From the NCBI RefSeq assembly GCF_052116305.1, contig NZ_JBQKLI010000010.1, forward strand, positions 32,655-96,654: DNA of 64,000 nt. Reading direction: 5' to 3'. A model generated the notes under the pieces. It was not told the DNA's origin and made no database searches. It was given only the letters and a program-made list of their open reading frames with translations. This stretch comes from JBQKLI01 sp012798975. Lineage in GTDB: Bacteria > Bacillota > Clostridia > Tissierellales > Peptoniphilaceae. A program made the translations under genes and the position numbers. This document shows positions 15,950 through 24,038 of this stretch, piece after piece (position 1 is the stretch's first letter; every line of letters starts with the position of its first letter).

Positions 15950-16843
15950 ATGGTTGATGATAAAAACAAAGAGCAGCAGAAAAATTCACATATCTCATCT
16001 AATTATAAAAAACAGCATAAAAAAAGAAAGGTTAAAAAAGTTGCAAATACTTTTTTGTTTCTATTTCGCTGGATATTATTTTTAGTAATAGGCATTGCGG
16101 CGGTAGGGGTCTATCTGGGTTTAACTCATCCAATATTTAATATTCAGTATATTACAGTTAACGGGGCGGTTAAAAACACGAAAGAAAAAATAATCGAAGC
16201 GGTGAACTTTCAAAAGGGAGATAATTTATTCAGGATAAAAACAGGAGAATCGGAAGAAGCAGTAAAAAAAATTCCAGATATTCAATCCGTTAAGATTAAC
16301 CGCCATATTCCGAATAGAGTTCACATTACGGTGGAAGAAAATTATACTTTTGCTTATTTTGAATCGAATAATAAAATCTATACAATAAGCGGCGACGGAG
16401 ATATATCCCCAGACAACAATGAAGGAAAAGAAGAGATCATAAAAATTACCGGTATAATGATAGAAGAATTAAACAGCACAAAAGCTCTTCCGAAAGATTC
16501 CTATATTAGAGATTTAAATAAATCCATTGTTGAATATAATTTGTATCCATATATAAAAGAAATCGATCTTTCAAACCCCGGGAATATGAAAATTATATTA
16601 AAGGACAATACTATTGTGGAGTTTGGAAATATTGAAAATATTTTTAGCAAAATGGGAGTATTGAGAAAGATTTTAGAGGAGAGCAATAAGAAGGAAGTTC
16701 TATTGGAAAAAGTCATTTTAAACAATAATCAGCCTCCTATTATAATCCCTAAGAATCAAAAAGATACTTTAAATATAGAGAATAATTCCAGTGAAGATAG
16801 AAAGGCTCCCGAAGAGAATCCTGCAGCAAACAACAGACCTTGA
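15950..16843 (+). CDS. ftsQ: Cell division protein FtsQ/DivIB
   Basis: A 297-residue bitopic protein: a Lys-rich cytosolic N-terminus of about 38 residues, one transmembrane helix (about 41-63), then a POTRA domain starting ITVNGAVKNTKEKIIEAV and ending HITVEENYTFAYF, followed by the beta domain and a disordered Asn/Pro/Glu-rich tail. FtsQ/DivIB binds FtsL-DivIC at the septum. It begins four bases after the murG stop. Both names are used in Firmicutes. It is followed by 278 bases without a gene. Confidence 0.88.
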   Translation: MVDDKNKEQQKNSHISSNYKKQHKKRKVKKVANTFLFLFRWILFLVIGIAAVGVYLGLTHPIFNIQYITVNGAVKNTKEKIIEAVNFQKGDNLFRIKTGESEEAVKKIPDIQSVKINRHIPNRVHITVEENYTFAYFESNNKIYTISGDGDISPDNNEGKEEIIKITGIMIEELNSTKALPKDSYIRDLNKSIVEYNLYPYIKEIDLSNPGNMKIILKDNTIVEFGNIENIFSKMGVLRKILEESNKKEVLLEKVILNNNQPPIIIPKNQKDTLNIENNSSEDRKAPEENPAANNRP

Positions 16844-17049
16844 TGTACTTTAAGTATAAAGAGAGAATGAAAAATAAAATTAATAAACAAAGATAAAAAC
16901 AAGGATAATCGAAGAAATTGTAAAGTTGTACTATAAAACCAAGAATTGATTATGATATTTAAAGTTTTAAAGTAATTAAGTTAATCTACTAGATTTTAAG
17001 ACCAATAAAATTTGAGAAAAAATACAGGCCTAAATATGCTTGAATCTCT

Positions 17050-17078
17050 ATGACAGAAAGTTTTATTTCCTATATAAT
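17050..17078 (+). promoter_or_regulatory. Promoter of ftsZ
   Basis: ATGACA (17050-17055) and TATAAT (17073-17078) with a 17-bp spacer, 44 bases before the ftsZ ATG. The rest of the 278-base gap (16844-17049) is very AT-rich; I see no ORF, hairpin terminator or RNA element in it. ftsA, often placed here, is absent. Confidence 0.75.
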
Positions 17079-17121
17079 TATAGTATAAGCAATAATCGAG
17101 AGAACCTAAGGAGGAAGAATA

Positions 17122-18189
17122 ATGAGTTTTGAAATGGAAGTAAGCAATAACGACATGGCGTCAATAAAAGTAGTTGGTGTTGGTGGCGGCGGAAACAACG
17201 CTATCTCTAGAATGTACAGCGAAGGTTTAAGAGGAGTAGAATTCATAGCGATCAATACAGATCGTCAAATTTTAAATTCATCAATTATTGATACAAAAAT
17301 TCAAATTGGAGAAAAACTGACAAGAGGTTTAGGAGCCGGTGCAGATCCATCTATCGGGCAGAAAGCAGCAGAAGAAAGCAAAAACGAAATTGAAGAGGCT
17401 CTTCAAGGAGCGGATATGGTCTTCATTACTGCAGGAATGGGCGGCGGTACTGGAACAGGAGCAGCTCCTGTAGTTGCTGAAACAGCCAAAGAGATGGGCA
17501 TTTTAACAGTCGGTGTCGTAACGAAACCTTTTGCTTTTGAAGGAAGAAAAAGACAAGTTCAAGCTGAACAAGGTATAGAGCAGTTAAAAGACAAGGTAGA
17601 TACATTAATTACTATTCCAAACGACCGATTATTACAAGTTGCGGAAAAAAGAACTTCAATTGCCGAAGCATTCATGATGGCAGATCAAGTATTGTTTAAT
17701 GGTATTCAAGGTATCTCAGACTTGATCGCAGTACCAAACTTGATTAACTTGGACTTTGCAGATGTGAAGGCAACTATGAGCGATCAAGGAATAGCTCATA
17801 TGGGTATCGGACAAGCAACAGGAGAAAATAGAGCGATTGATGCAGCAAAGCTTGCGATTAAAAGTCCGTTATTAGAAACATCTATCGACGGGGCAAAAGC
17901 AGTGCTTATAAATGTTACAGGGTCAGACTTAGGTTTGTTCGAAGTTACTGAAGCAGCAGATTTAATTCGTGAAGAAGTAGATGCTGATGCAAATATAATC
18001 TTCGGTGCAGGAATCGATGAATCCTTAAAAGATGATATCAAAATTACTGTAATAGCTACTGGATTTGATGCAAATAAAGTAACTTCACCGAAATCTTCTC
18101 AAGAATCTAAAGGCAAAACAGAAAAAAGCGAAACTTCCAGCTCTGACGATATAGAAATTCCTTCTTTCTTAAGAAAAAGAGGATTCTAA
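17122..18189 (+). CDS. ftsZ: Cell division protein FtsZ
   Basis: A 355-residue tubulin-like GTPase that assembles the Z-ring. The nucleotide signature GGGTGTG is at residues 107-113, the N-terminal GVGGGGNNAISRM binds GTP, and the T7 loop NLINLDFADVK supplies the catalytic Asp. After a short variable linker the protein ends IEIPSFLRKRGF, the conserved C-terminal peptide that binds SepF, FtsA and other partners. RBS AAGGAGG is strong. The gene has its own promoter and is followed three bases later by nrdR. Confidence 0.97.
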   Translation: MSFEMEVSNNDMASIKVVGVGGGGNNAISRMYSEGLRGVEFIAINTDRQILNSSIIDTKIQIGEKLTRGLGAGADPSIGQKAAEESKNEIEEALQGADMVFITAGMGGGTGTGAAPVVAETAKEMGILTVGVVTKPFAFEGRKRQVQAEQGIEQLKDKVDTLITIPNDRLLQVAEKRTSIAEAFMMADQVLFNGIQGISDLIAVPNLINLDFADVKATMSDQGIAHMGIGQATGENRAIDAAKLAIKSPLLETSIDGAKAVLINVTGSDLGLFEVTEAADLIREEVDADANIIFGAGIDESLKDDIKITVIATGFDANKVTSPKSSQESKGKTEKSETSSSDDIEIPSFLRKRGF

Positions 18190-18192
18190 GAA

Positions 18193-18654
18193 ATGAAATG
18201 TCCTTTTTGCAATCATCAAAGTACCAGAGTTATCGATTCGAGAGCTGTAGAAAATAACAGCGAGATCAGAAGAAGACGAGAATGCCAAGATTGTAAGAAG
18301 CGTTTTACAACCTATGAAAAATGCGAAAACCACTCTATTATCGTGATAAAAAAGAATAAAGAGAGGGAAAAATTTGATAAGAATAAAATTTTAAATGGTA
18401 TGATTCACGCCTGCGAAAAACGCAAGGTGCCTTTAGAAGTTCTAGAAAAGGCATCTGAAGAAATCGAATTTGAATTGAATCATTTGAATCAATCTGAAAT
18501 CGAAACAGCTCTAATAGGCGAAATGGTTATGGAGCGGTTGAAAAATATTGACCAGGTAGCCTATGTACGGTTTGCTTCTGTATATAGAGAATTTAAAGAT
18601 ATTGATTCCTATTTATTAGAAATCGAAAAAATAAAAGGAAAAACAGAAGAGTAA
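18193..18654 (+). CDS. nrdR: Transcriptional repressor NrdR
   Basis: A 153-residue regulator of ribonucleotide reductase genes. The N-terminal zinc ribbon CPFCNHQSTRVIDSR with RRRRECQDCKKRFTTYE (residues 3-46) binds DNA, and the following ATP-cone senses ATP/dATP levels. Length is typical. It starts three bases after the ftsZ stop; no clear separate RBS is seen other than the AAGAGG inside the ftsZ end, which suggests coupling. Its TAA stop codon is the loop of the terminator hairpin. Confidence 0.94.
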   Translation: MKCPFCNHQSTRVIDSRAVENNSEIRRRRECQDCKKRFTTYEKCENHSIIVIKKNKEREKFDKNKILNGMIHACEKRKVPLEVLEKASEEIEFELNHLNQSEIETALIGEMVMERLKNIDQVAYVRFASVYREFKDIDSYLLEIEKIKGKTEE

Positions 18655-18668
18655 CTCTTCTGTTTTTT
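18640..18668 (+). terminator. Terminator of ftsZ-nrdR
   Basis: AAAACAGAAGAG and CTCTTCTGTTTT form a 12-bp perfect stem whose three-base loop is exactly the nrdR TAA stop codon, followed by a T run. The coding sequence thus runs up the left arm. Confidence 0.9.
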
Positions 18669-18732
18669 ACTTGGCATAAATTTGTGGAATTATTTTGTTT
18701 TTATATCAAATGTATTATTCTAATAATTATTG

Positions 18733-18738
18733 TATAAT
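18733..18738 (+). promoter_or_regulatory. Candidate -10 of the rarA-asnS operon
   Basis: Exact TATAAT 72 bases before the rarA ATG. No good -35 at 16-18 bases upstream. Confidence 0.45.
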
Positions 18739-18750
18739 AGTAAAAGATCG

Positions 18751-18767
18751 TTATCCTTTAAGGATAA
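18751..18767. promoter_or_regulatory. Inverted repeat in the rarA leader, possible operator
   Basis: TTATCCTT-T-AAGGATAA is a perfect 8-bp inverted repeat with a one-base centre. It lies about six bases downstream of the start site expected from the -10 at 18733, a place where a bound dimer would block transcription. It is too short-looped to be a hairpin. The regulator is unknown; it does not match the LexA or Fur box. Confidence 0.5.
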
Positions 18768-18809
18768 GGCAGGCAGGTCTATTGATATAAAACAAAGAAA
18801 TGAGGGGAA

Positions 18810-20141
18810 ATGGATATATTCGAATACAGTTTGGAAAAAACAAGAAAAAAGAATGCGCCGTTAGCTAGCAGAATCAGACCAGAAAATCTTGATGATTTCT
18901 ATGGGCAGCAGCATATTTTATCAAAAGGCAAGCCTTTGTATAGAATGATCGTTTCAGATAAAGTACCATCTATGATTTTTTATGGACCGCCTGGAACAGG
19001 AAAAACAACATTGGCGATGATTATTTCAAAGCAGACAAATCGTATATTCGAGAAACTTTCTGCAGTAACATCAGGAGTGAAGGATATCCGAGCTGTTACG
19101 AAAGCTGCTGAAGATAATTTGAAGTTTTATAATAAAGGAACAATTCTTTTTATAGATGAAATCCATCGTTTTAATAAAAGCCAACAGGATGCATTGCTTC
19201 CCTTCGTTGAAAACGGGACTGTAGTTCTGATCGGAGCAACGACAGAGAATCCATATTTTGAGGTAAATAAAGCTTTGGTTTCCAGATGTCTTATAGTTGA
19301 ACTCCATCGTCTGCCCGATGAGGAGATTATAAATATGCTCAAGAAGGCTCTCCAGAATCCGGTAGGATTAGGAGATATGAATATCGATATCAGCGAAGAT
19401 TCTTTGAAATTATTAGCGCAGATTTCAGGAGGAGACGGCAGAAATGCCTTAAATACTTTAGAAATAGCGGTACTATCTTCAGAAGAAACAGACGGAAAAA
19501 TTATTATTGATGAGGACTCTATTAAAAATTCTGTAATCAGGCCCACTGTAAGCTATGATAAAAATTCCGACGAACACTATGACACAATCTCTGCGTTTAT
19601 CAAATCAATGAGAGGCTCTGATCCGGATGCAGCTTTGTTTTACTTAACCAAAATGATAATAGCAGGAGAAGATCCGAAATTTATTGCTAGAAGAATGGTG
19701 ATTTTTGCCAGTGAAGATATCGGAAATGCAGACCCCAATGCATTAAATATAGCAGTGTCTGTCTTTAAAGCTTGCGAAGTCATAGGACTTCCGGAATGTA
19801 AGCTTAATTTAGCCCAAGGTGTGCTTTATTTATCTACAGCACCCAAAAGCAATGCTTCTTATTTAGCGATACTAAAAGCGGAAGAAAAAATTAACCAAGG
19901 CGGAAAAATGACGATACCTAGTTATTTGAGAGACGCCCACTTTAACGGAGCAAAGGATCTTGGCAGAGGATCCGGATATTTATATCCCCATGATTATGGC
20001 GGATATGTAAAACAGCAGTATCTGCCTGAAGAATTCAAGAATGAGAAATTTTATAATCCAAAAGAGATCGGGTATGAAAAAGACATTATTGAGTTTATGA
20101 ATTTATTAACCCAGCGGGAGGAAGATAAGAATGTTGATTAG
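18810..20141 (+). CDS. rarA: Replication-associated recombination protein A (AAA+ ATPase, RarA/MgsA)
   Basis: A 443-residue AAA+ ATPase related to the clamp-loader and RuvB families, acting at stalled replication forks. It opens with the RP-NLDDFYGQQHIL segment typical of the family, Walker A GPPGTGKT at residues 59-66, Walker B LFIDEIHRFNKSQQDALL, sensor 1 in LIGATTENPYF, and the C-terminal tetramerisation domain with RRMVIFASEDIGNADP and PSYLRDAHF. RBS GAGGGG. Its last 11 bp overlap asnS, so the two are coupled. Confidence 0.93.
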   Translation: MDIFEYSLEKTRKKNAPLASRIRPENLDDFYGQQHILSKGKPLYRMIVSDKVPSMIFYGPPGTGKTTLAMIISKQTNRIFEKLSAVTSGVKDIRAVTKAAEDNLKFYNKGTILFIDEIHRFNKSQQDALLPFVENGTVVLIGATTENPYFEVNKALVSRCLIVELHRLPDEEIINMLKKALQNPVGLGDMNIDISEDSLKLLAQISGGDGRNALNTLEIAVLSSEETDGKIIIDEDSIKNSVIRPTVSYDKNSDEHYDTISAFIKSMRGSDPDAALFYLTKMIIAGEDPKFIARRMVIFASEDIGNADPNALNIAVSVFKACEVIGLPECKLNLAQGVLYLSTAPKSNASYLAILKAEEKINQGGKMTIPSYLRDAHFNGAKDLGRGSGYLYPHDYGGYVKQQYLPEEFKNEKFYNPKEIGYEKDIIEFMNLLTQREEDKNVD

Positions 20142-21513
20142 CGAATTATGGAACAATTATGAACAATATTTAGAAAAGGAGGTTGAACTAAACGGTTGGA
20201 TTCGAAACAGCCGCTTTACGAAAAATGTTGGTTTCATCGAATTAAATGATGGATCCCAATTTAAATCCTTGCAGATTGTTGTTCCAAAAGAACTGGAAAA
20301 CTTCAAGGAACTTGAAAAGCTTCATCTAAGTTCAGGTATAACAGTGAAGGGAATTGTGGTGAAAACACCTCAAGCAAAGCAGGACTTTGAAGTTCAGGCA
20401 ACTGAAATAGTGGTGGAAGGACTCTCTTCTGAAAAATACCCTTTACAGAAAAAAAGACATACCTTTGAATATTTAAGAACATTGCAGCATCTTAGACCCA
20501 GAACGAATTCCTTTAATGCTGTTTTTAGAGTGCGAAGCGCGTTATCCTTTGCTATTCATAAATTCTTCAATGAACGAGGTTTCATCTATGTGCATACACC
20601 GATTATAACTACATCCGATGCAGAAGGCGCTGGAGAGATGTTTACTGTTACAACAATGGATCTTCAGAATGTTCCGTTAACAGAAGAAGGAAATATCGAT
20701 TATACTCAAGATTTCTTCCATAAAAATGCTCATTTAACTGTAAGTGGACAGCTGGAAGGAGAAGCCTATTCATTGGCTTATAAAAACATCTATACATTTG
20801 GACCGACATTCCGATCAGAAGATTCAAATACAGCAAGACATGCAGCGGAATTCTGGATGATCGAGCCGGAGATATCTTTTGCGGATTTAACAGATGTATG
20901 TAATTTAGCAGAAGACATGGTTAAATATATTATTGATTATGTTCTGAAAGAATGTCCTCAAGATATGGAATTTTTCAACCAACGGATAGACAAAAATCTT
21001 ATGGAACGTCTTGAAAATGTACTTCATTCAAGTTTTAAAAGACTTCCTTATACGGAAGCGATTGAAATCTTAAAAAATTCCAAAGAAAAATTCGAATATC
21101 CTGTAGAATGGGGTGTTGATCTTCAGACAGAGCATGAACGATATTTATCAGAGAAAGTTGTCAAAGGACCTGTATTTATTACAGATTATCCGAAAGAAAT
21201 CAAAGCGTTCTATATGAGAAATAATGACGATGGCAAGACTGTTGCTGCTACAGATCTATTAGTTCCTGGTATTGGAGAGCTTATCGGCGGCAGCCAAAGG
21301 GAAGAGCGCCTTGACATTCTTGAAGAAAAAATTGTGGAAAACGGTATGAACATTGAAGACTATGACTGGTATCTCCAGTTAAGAAAATACGGCGGAGTGA
21401 AGCACGGCGGATTCGGATTAGGTTTTGAACGGATGGTTATGTATATTACCGGCATGAGTAATATAAGAGATGTCCTGCCATTCCCAAGAACTGTAGGTCA
21501 ATGCGAATTCTAA
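20131..21513 (+). CDS. asnS: Asparagine--tRNA ligase
   Basis: A 460-residue class IIb aminoacyl-tRNA synthetase that charges tRNA-Asn. The N-terminal OB fold has VELNGWIRNSRFTKNVGFI, motif 2 is FRSEDSNTARHAAEFWMIE, and motif 3 is GFGLGFERMVMYI followed by RDVLPFPRTVGQCEF at the C-terminus, which distinguishes AsnRS from AspRS (no GAD insertion). The ATG overlaps the rarA end and has GGGAGG inside rarA as RBS. No T-box leader is present. A stem-loop terminator follows. Confidence 0.96.
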   Translation: MLISELWNNYEQYLEKEVELNGWIRNSRFTKNVGFIELNDGSQFKSLQIVVPKELENFKELEKLHLSSGITVKGIVVKTPQAKQDFEVQATEIVVEGLSSEKYPLQKKRHTFEYLRTLQHLRPRTNSFNAVFRVRSALSFAIHKFFNERGFIYVHTPIITTSDAEGAGEMFTVTTMDLQNVPLTEEGNIDYTQDFFHKNAHLTVSGQLEGEAYSLAYKNIYTFGPTFRSEDSNTARHAAEFWMIEPEISFADLTDVCNLAEDMVKYIIDYVLKECPQDMEFFNQRIDKNLMERLENVLHSSFKRLPYTEAIEILKNSKEKFEYPVEWGVDLQTEHERYLSEKVVKGPVFITDYPKEIKAFYMRNNDDGKTVAATDLLVPGIGELIGGSQREERLDILEEKIVENGMNIEDYDWYLQLRKYGGVKHGGFGLGFERMVMYITGMSNIRDVLPFPRTVGQCEF

Positions 21514-21530
21514 AAACAAAAAACAAATAT

Positions 21531-21565
21531 AAAAAACACGTTTCCTTTGCAGAGACGTGTTTTTT
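21531..21565 (+). terminator. Terminator of rarA-asnS
   Basis: AAAAAACACGT and ACGTGTTTTTT form an 11-bp stem with a 13-base loop and T tail. Confidence 0.85.
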
Positions 21566-21600
21566 ATGTGAACTTCTTGTAAATATTAGTTTATTAAAGA

Positions 21601-21629
21601 TTTACCAAAATAAAACAGTGTGATAGTAT
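21601..21629 (+). promoter_or_regulatory. Promoter of the amino-acid ABC transporter operon
   Basis: TTTACC (21601-21606), 17-bp spacer, then TAGTAT (21624-21629) preceded by TGA as an extended -10. Confidence 0.65.
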
Positions 21630-21663
21630 AGTATTGTAATGAATATACATATGGAGGAATGAA

Positions 21664-22449
21664 ATGAAAAAAATTGGTGTACTGATTATTGCTTTATTAT
21701 TAACATTTACCCTTGCCGGCTGCGGCGGTGGCGAAAAGAACACAGAAACGGCAGAAGGAAATACTTTGATTGTAGGATTTGATCAAAACTTCCCGCCTAT
21801 GGGATTTGTAGGTGAAGATGGAGAATTTACAGGTTTTGATATCGAATTAGCAAAACTTGCAGCAGAAAAAATGGGCATGGATATTAAACTTCAGCCGGTA
21901 AACTGGGATTCAAAGGATGCGGAGTTGGAAACAGGAAATATCAACTGCATTTGGAATGGTTTTACAATGACTGGAAGAGAAGGTCAATATAATTTCTCTA
22001 AACCTTATATGAAAAACCGACAAATTCTTGTAGTGTTAGAGGATTCCGAGTATCAAAGTTTAAGCGATTTGGCTGGCAAAAGAGTTGAACTGCAGCAAGA
22101 ATCAACATCAGATAATGCATTAGAAGCGAACAAAGAATTTAAAGACAGTCTTGGAGAAGTAACTAGAGTTGGGGAAAATATGACGGCTTTAAATGATTTA
22201 GAAGTGAACGCTTGCGATGCAGTATTAATGGATGAAATAGTTGCACGATATAATATAAGCCAAGGAAGAAAGTTTAGAGTAATAGAGGAAGCTTTATCTG
22301 AAGAAGATTATGCAGTTGGTTTTAAACTGGGTGATGATGAGCTTACAGCTAAAGTTGACAAGGCGCTGCAAGAATTAAATGATGAAAATAAATTGCAAGA
22401 ATTATCCATCAAATACTTCGCAGAGGATATTATTACATTAGGCGAATAA
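21664..22449 (+). CDS. Polar amino-acid ABC transporter, substrate-binding lipoprotein
   Basis: A 261-residue extracellular receptor of the family 3 solute-binding type. The signal ends in the lipobox LAGC (Cys20), so the mature protein is lipid-anchored. The ligand domain begins TLIVGFDQNFPPMGF and continues with GFDIELAKLAAEKMG, the family signature, and contains TGREGQYNFSKPY. Relatives bind glutamine, cystine, arginine or similar amino acids; the exact ligand cannot be read off. RBS GGAGG. The permease gene starts two bases after its stop. Confidence 0.9.
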   Translation: MKKIGVLIIALLLTFTLAGCGGGEKNTETAEGNTLIVGFDQNFPPMGFVGEDGEFTGFDIELAKLAAEKMGMDIKLQPVNWDSKDAELETGNINCIWNGFTMTGREGQYNFSKPYMKNRQILVVLEDSEYQSLSDLAGKRVELQQESTSDNALEANKEFKDSLGEVTRVGENMTALNDLEVNACDAVLMDEIVARYNISQGRKFRVIEEALSEEDYAVGFKLGDDELTAKVDKALQELNDENKLQELSIKYFAEDIITLGE

Positions 22450-22450
22450 T

Positions 22451-23095
22451 ATGAATATAATTAGTGTTTTTACAGAATTATCCAGCGGTTTCAAAAATAC
22501 ATTAATAATTTTTTTCTTAACAGCGTTAATGTCTATCCCTCTTGGGATTATCATTATGCTTGCAAAGAAATCAAAATTTATGCCTTTATCTAAGATAACA
22601 TCTTTCTTTATATCCATTATGAGAGGTACTCCGTTAATGCTTCAGCTTATGTTTGTATACTACGGTCCGGCTTATTTGATGGGGCTTAATACCTTAGATC
22701 GATTCACGGCAGTAATTGTAGCTTTCGTCCTTAATTATGCTTGTTATTTTGCGGAAATTTACAGAGGCGGTTTTGATGCTATTCCTAAAGGCCAATACGA
22801 AGCCTCGAAGGTTTTGGGTTTATCTACTTCACAAACATTTTTCAAGATTATACTTCCGCAAGTTGTAAAGACGGTGCTGCCTTCTATAACAAATGAAGTA
22901 ATTACTTTAGTGAAAGATACATCCTTGGCCTTTGTTATTGCAGTAAGCGAAACATTCACTGTTGCAAAAGCCATGTCAGCGAGAACATCATCTTTAACGC
23001 CTTTAATTGCTGTAGGAGTCTTCTACTATGTGATGAACTATTTAGTAGCTTTTATTTTTGAAAAATTTGAAAATCGTTTGAATTATTATAGGTAG
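22451..23095 (+). CDS. Polar amino-acid ABC transporter, permease
   Basis: A 214-residue HisM/GlnP-family permease with about five hydrophobic segments. It carries FFISIMRGTPLMLQLMFVYYG and the cytoplasmic EAA loop with EIYRGGFDAIPKGQYEASKVLGLS, the contact site for the ATPase. Probably a homodimer in the membrane because only one permease gene is present. It lies between the receptor and ATPase genes with two- and six-base gaps. No obvious RBS is seen at its start, so coupled translation with the receptor gene is likely. Confidence 0.9.
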   Translation: MNIISVFTELSSGFKNTLIIFFLTALMSIPLGIIIMLAKKSKFMPLSKITSFFISIMRGTPLMLQLMFVYYGPAYLMGLNTLDRFTAVIVAFVLNYACYFAEIYRGGFDAIPKGQYEASKVLGLSTSQTFFKIILPQVVKTVLPSITNEVITLVKDTSLAFVIAVSETFTVAKAMSARTSSLTPLIAVGVFYYVMNYLVAFIFEKFENRLNYYR

Positions 23096-23101
23096 GAAAA
23101 T

Positions 23102-23863
23102 ATGAATCTTTTAGAAATGACAAATATTAGAAAGTCTTTTGGAAATGAAGAAGTTATTAAAAATATCAGCTTAAAGGTAGAGCAAGGGGAAGTTCTTGTA
23201 ATTATAGGACCATCTGGCTCTGGCAAGTCTACAATGATCCGCTGTGCAGCAACTTTAGAAGCTATCGATGCCGGAAAAATCCAGTATGAAGAAGATGTTT
23301 TAGCAGATATGGAAGGTGGAGATGTTGTCTATGCATCAGGCGAGGAACTAGAGAAAATTAAAAGAAAATTCGGTATGGTTTTCCAAGATTTTAATTTATT
23401 TCCTCATTTGTCTGTCCTAGAAAATATTACGCTGGCACCAGTTCATGTTTTGAAAAAAACGAAGGAACAGGCCTTGCAGGAAGCAAATCTTCTACTAAGA
23501 AAAATGGGTTTGGAAGAAAAAGGGGATGCGTTTCTTTATCAGCTTTCAGGAGGACAGAAGCAGAGAGCTTCTATTGCTAGAGCTTTGGCTATGGATCCGA
23601 AAGTTTTATTCTTTGATGAACCTACATCGGCTTTAGATCCCCAATTAACAAAAGATGTATTGAAAGTAATACAGGATTTGGCGAAGGAAGATCGTACTAT
23701 GGTTATTGTAACCCATGAGATGGATTTCGCCAGAGAAGTAGCAGACTGGGTGATTTTTATGGATCAGGGTTTTATCGTAGAAGAAGGAACTCCTGATGAA
23801 GTTCTGTTAAATCCAAAAGAAGACAGAACGAGATTATTTCTTGATTATCAAGGATTACAATAA
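23102..23863 (+). CDS. Polar amino-acid ABC transporter, ATP-binding protein
   Basis: A 253-residue GlnQ-type ATPase. Walker A GPSGSGKST is at about residues 38-46, the Q-loop is in GMVFQDFNLFPHL, the signature LSGGQKQR, Walker B VLFFDEPT and the switch His in VTHEM. Between Walker A and the Q-loop there is an extra acidic stretch (about residues 68-88, DVLADMEGGDVVYASGEEL) longer than in classical GlnQ; relatives in Clostridia show the same kind of insertion. Last gene of the three-gene operon, followed by a terminator. Confidence 0.92.
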   Translation: MNLLEMTNIRKSFGNEEVIKNISLKVEQGEVLVIIGPSGSGKSTMIRCAATLEAIDAGKIQYEEDVLADMEGGDVVYASGEELEKIKRKFGMVFQDFNLFPHLSVLENITLAPVHVLKKTKEQALQEANLLLRKMGLEEKGDAFLYQLSGGQKQRASIARALAMDPKVLFFDEPTSALDPQLTKDVLKVIQDLAKEDRTMVIVTHEMDFAREVADWVIFMDQGFIVEEGTPDEVLLNPKEDRTRLFLDYQGLQ

Positions 23864-23871
23864 TATCTTTT

Positions 23872-23901
23872 AAAAGAAAGCGGATTTATGCTTTCTTTTT
23901 T
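23872..23901 (+). terminator. Terminator of the amino-acid transporter operon
   Basis: AAAAGAAAGC and GCTTTCTTTT form a 10-bp stem with an eight-base loop and continue into T's. Confidence 0.85.
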
Positions 23902-23951
23902 GTTTTTGCTGGGGAACTATTTATCGATTAAAGAGAATTAAAGGCTCTTCA

Positions 23952-23980
23952 TTGAAAGCTATTTTAAATAATGATATACT
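23952..23980 (+). promoter_or_regulatory. Promoter of leuS
   Basis: TTGAAA (23952-23957), 17-bp spacer, TATACT (23975-23980) with TGA in front as an extended -10. The leader to the ATG is about 50 bases, too short for a T-box. Confidence 0.75.
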
Positions 23981-24038
23981 GATAAAAGCGTTTAAAAGAG
24001 AACGATAATATGTTTTATTCATATACAGGAGGAATGAC

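Noticed and set aside
16844..17049. Small gene or RNA between ftsQ and ftsZ
   Set aside because: The region is very AT-rich with no ORF behind an RBS and no GC-containing hairpin; only the ftsZ promoter can be supported.
23907..24038. T-box riboswitch before leuS, and likewise before asnS, alaS and asnA
   Set aside because: The leaders are about 130 bases or less, with terminators and promoters accounted for; no antiterminator, T-box sequence or specifier loop is visible.
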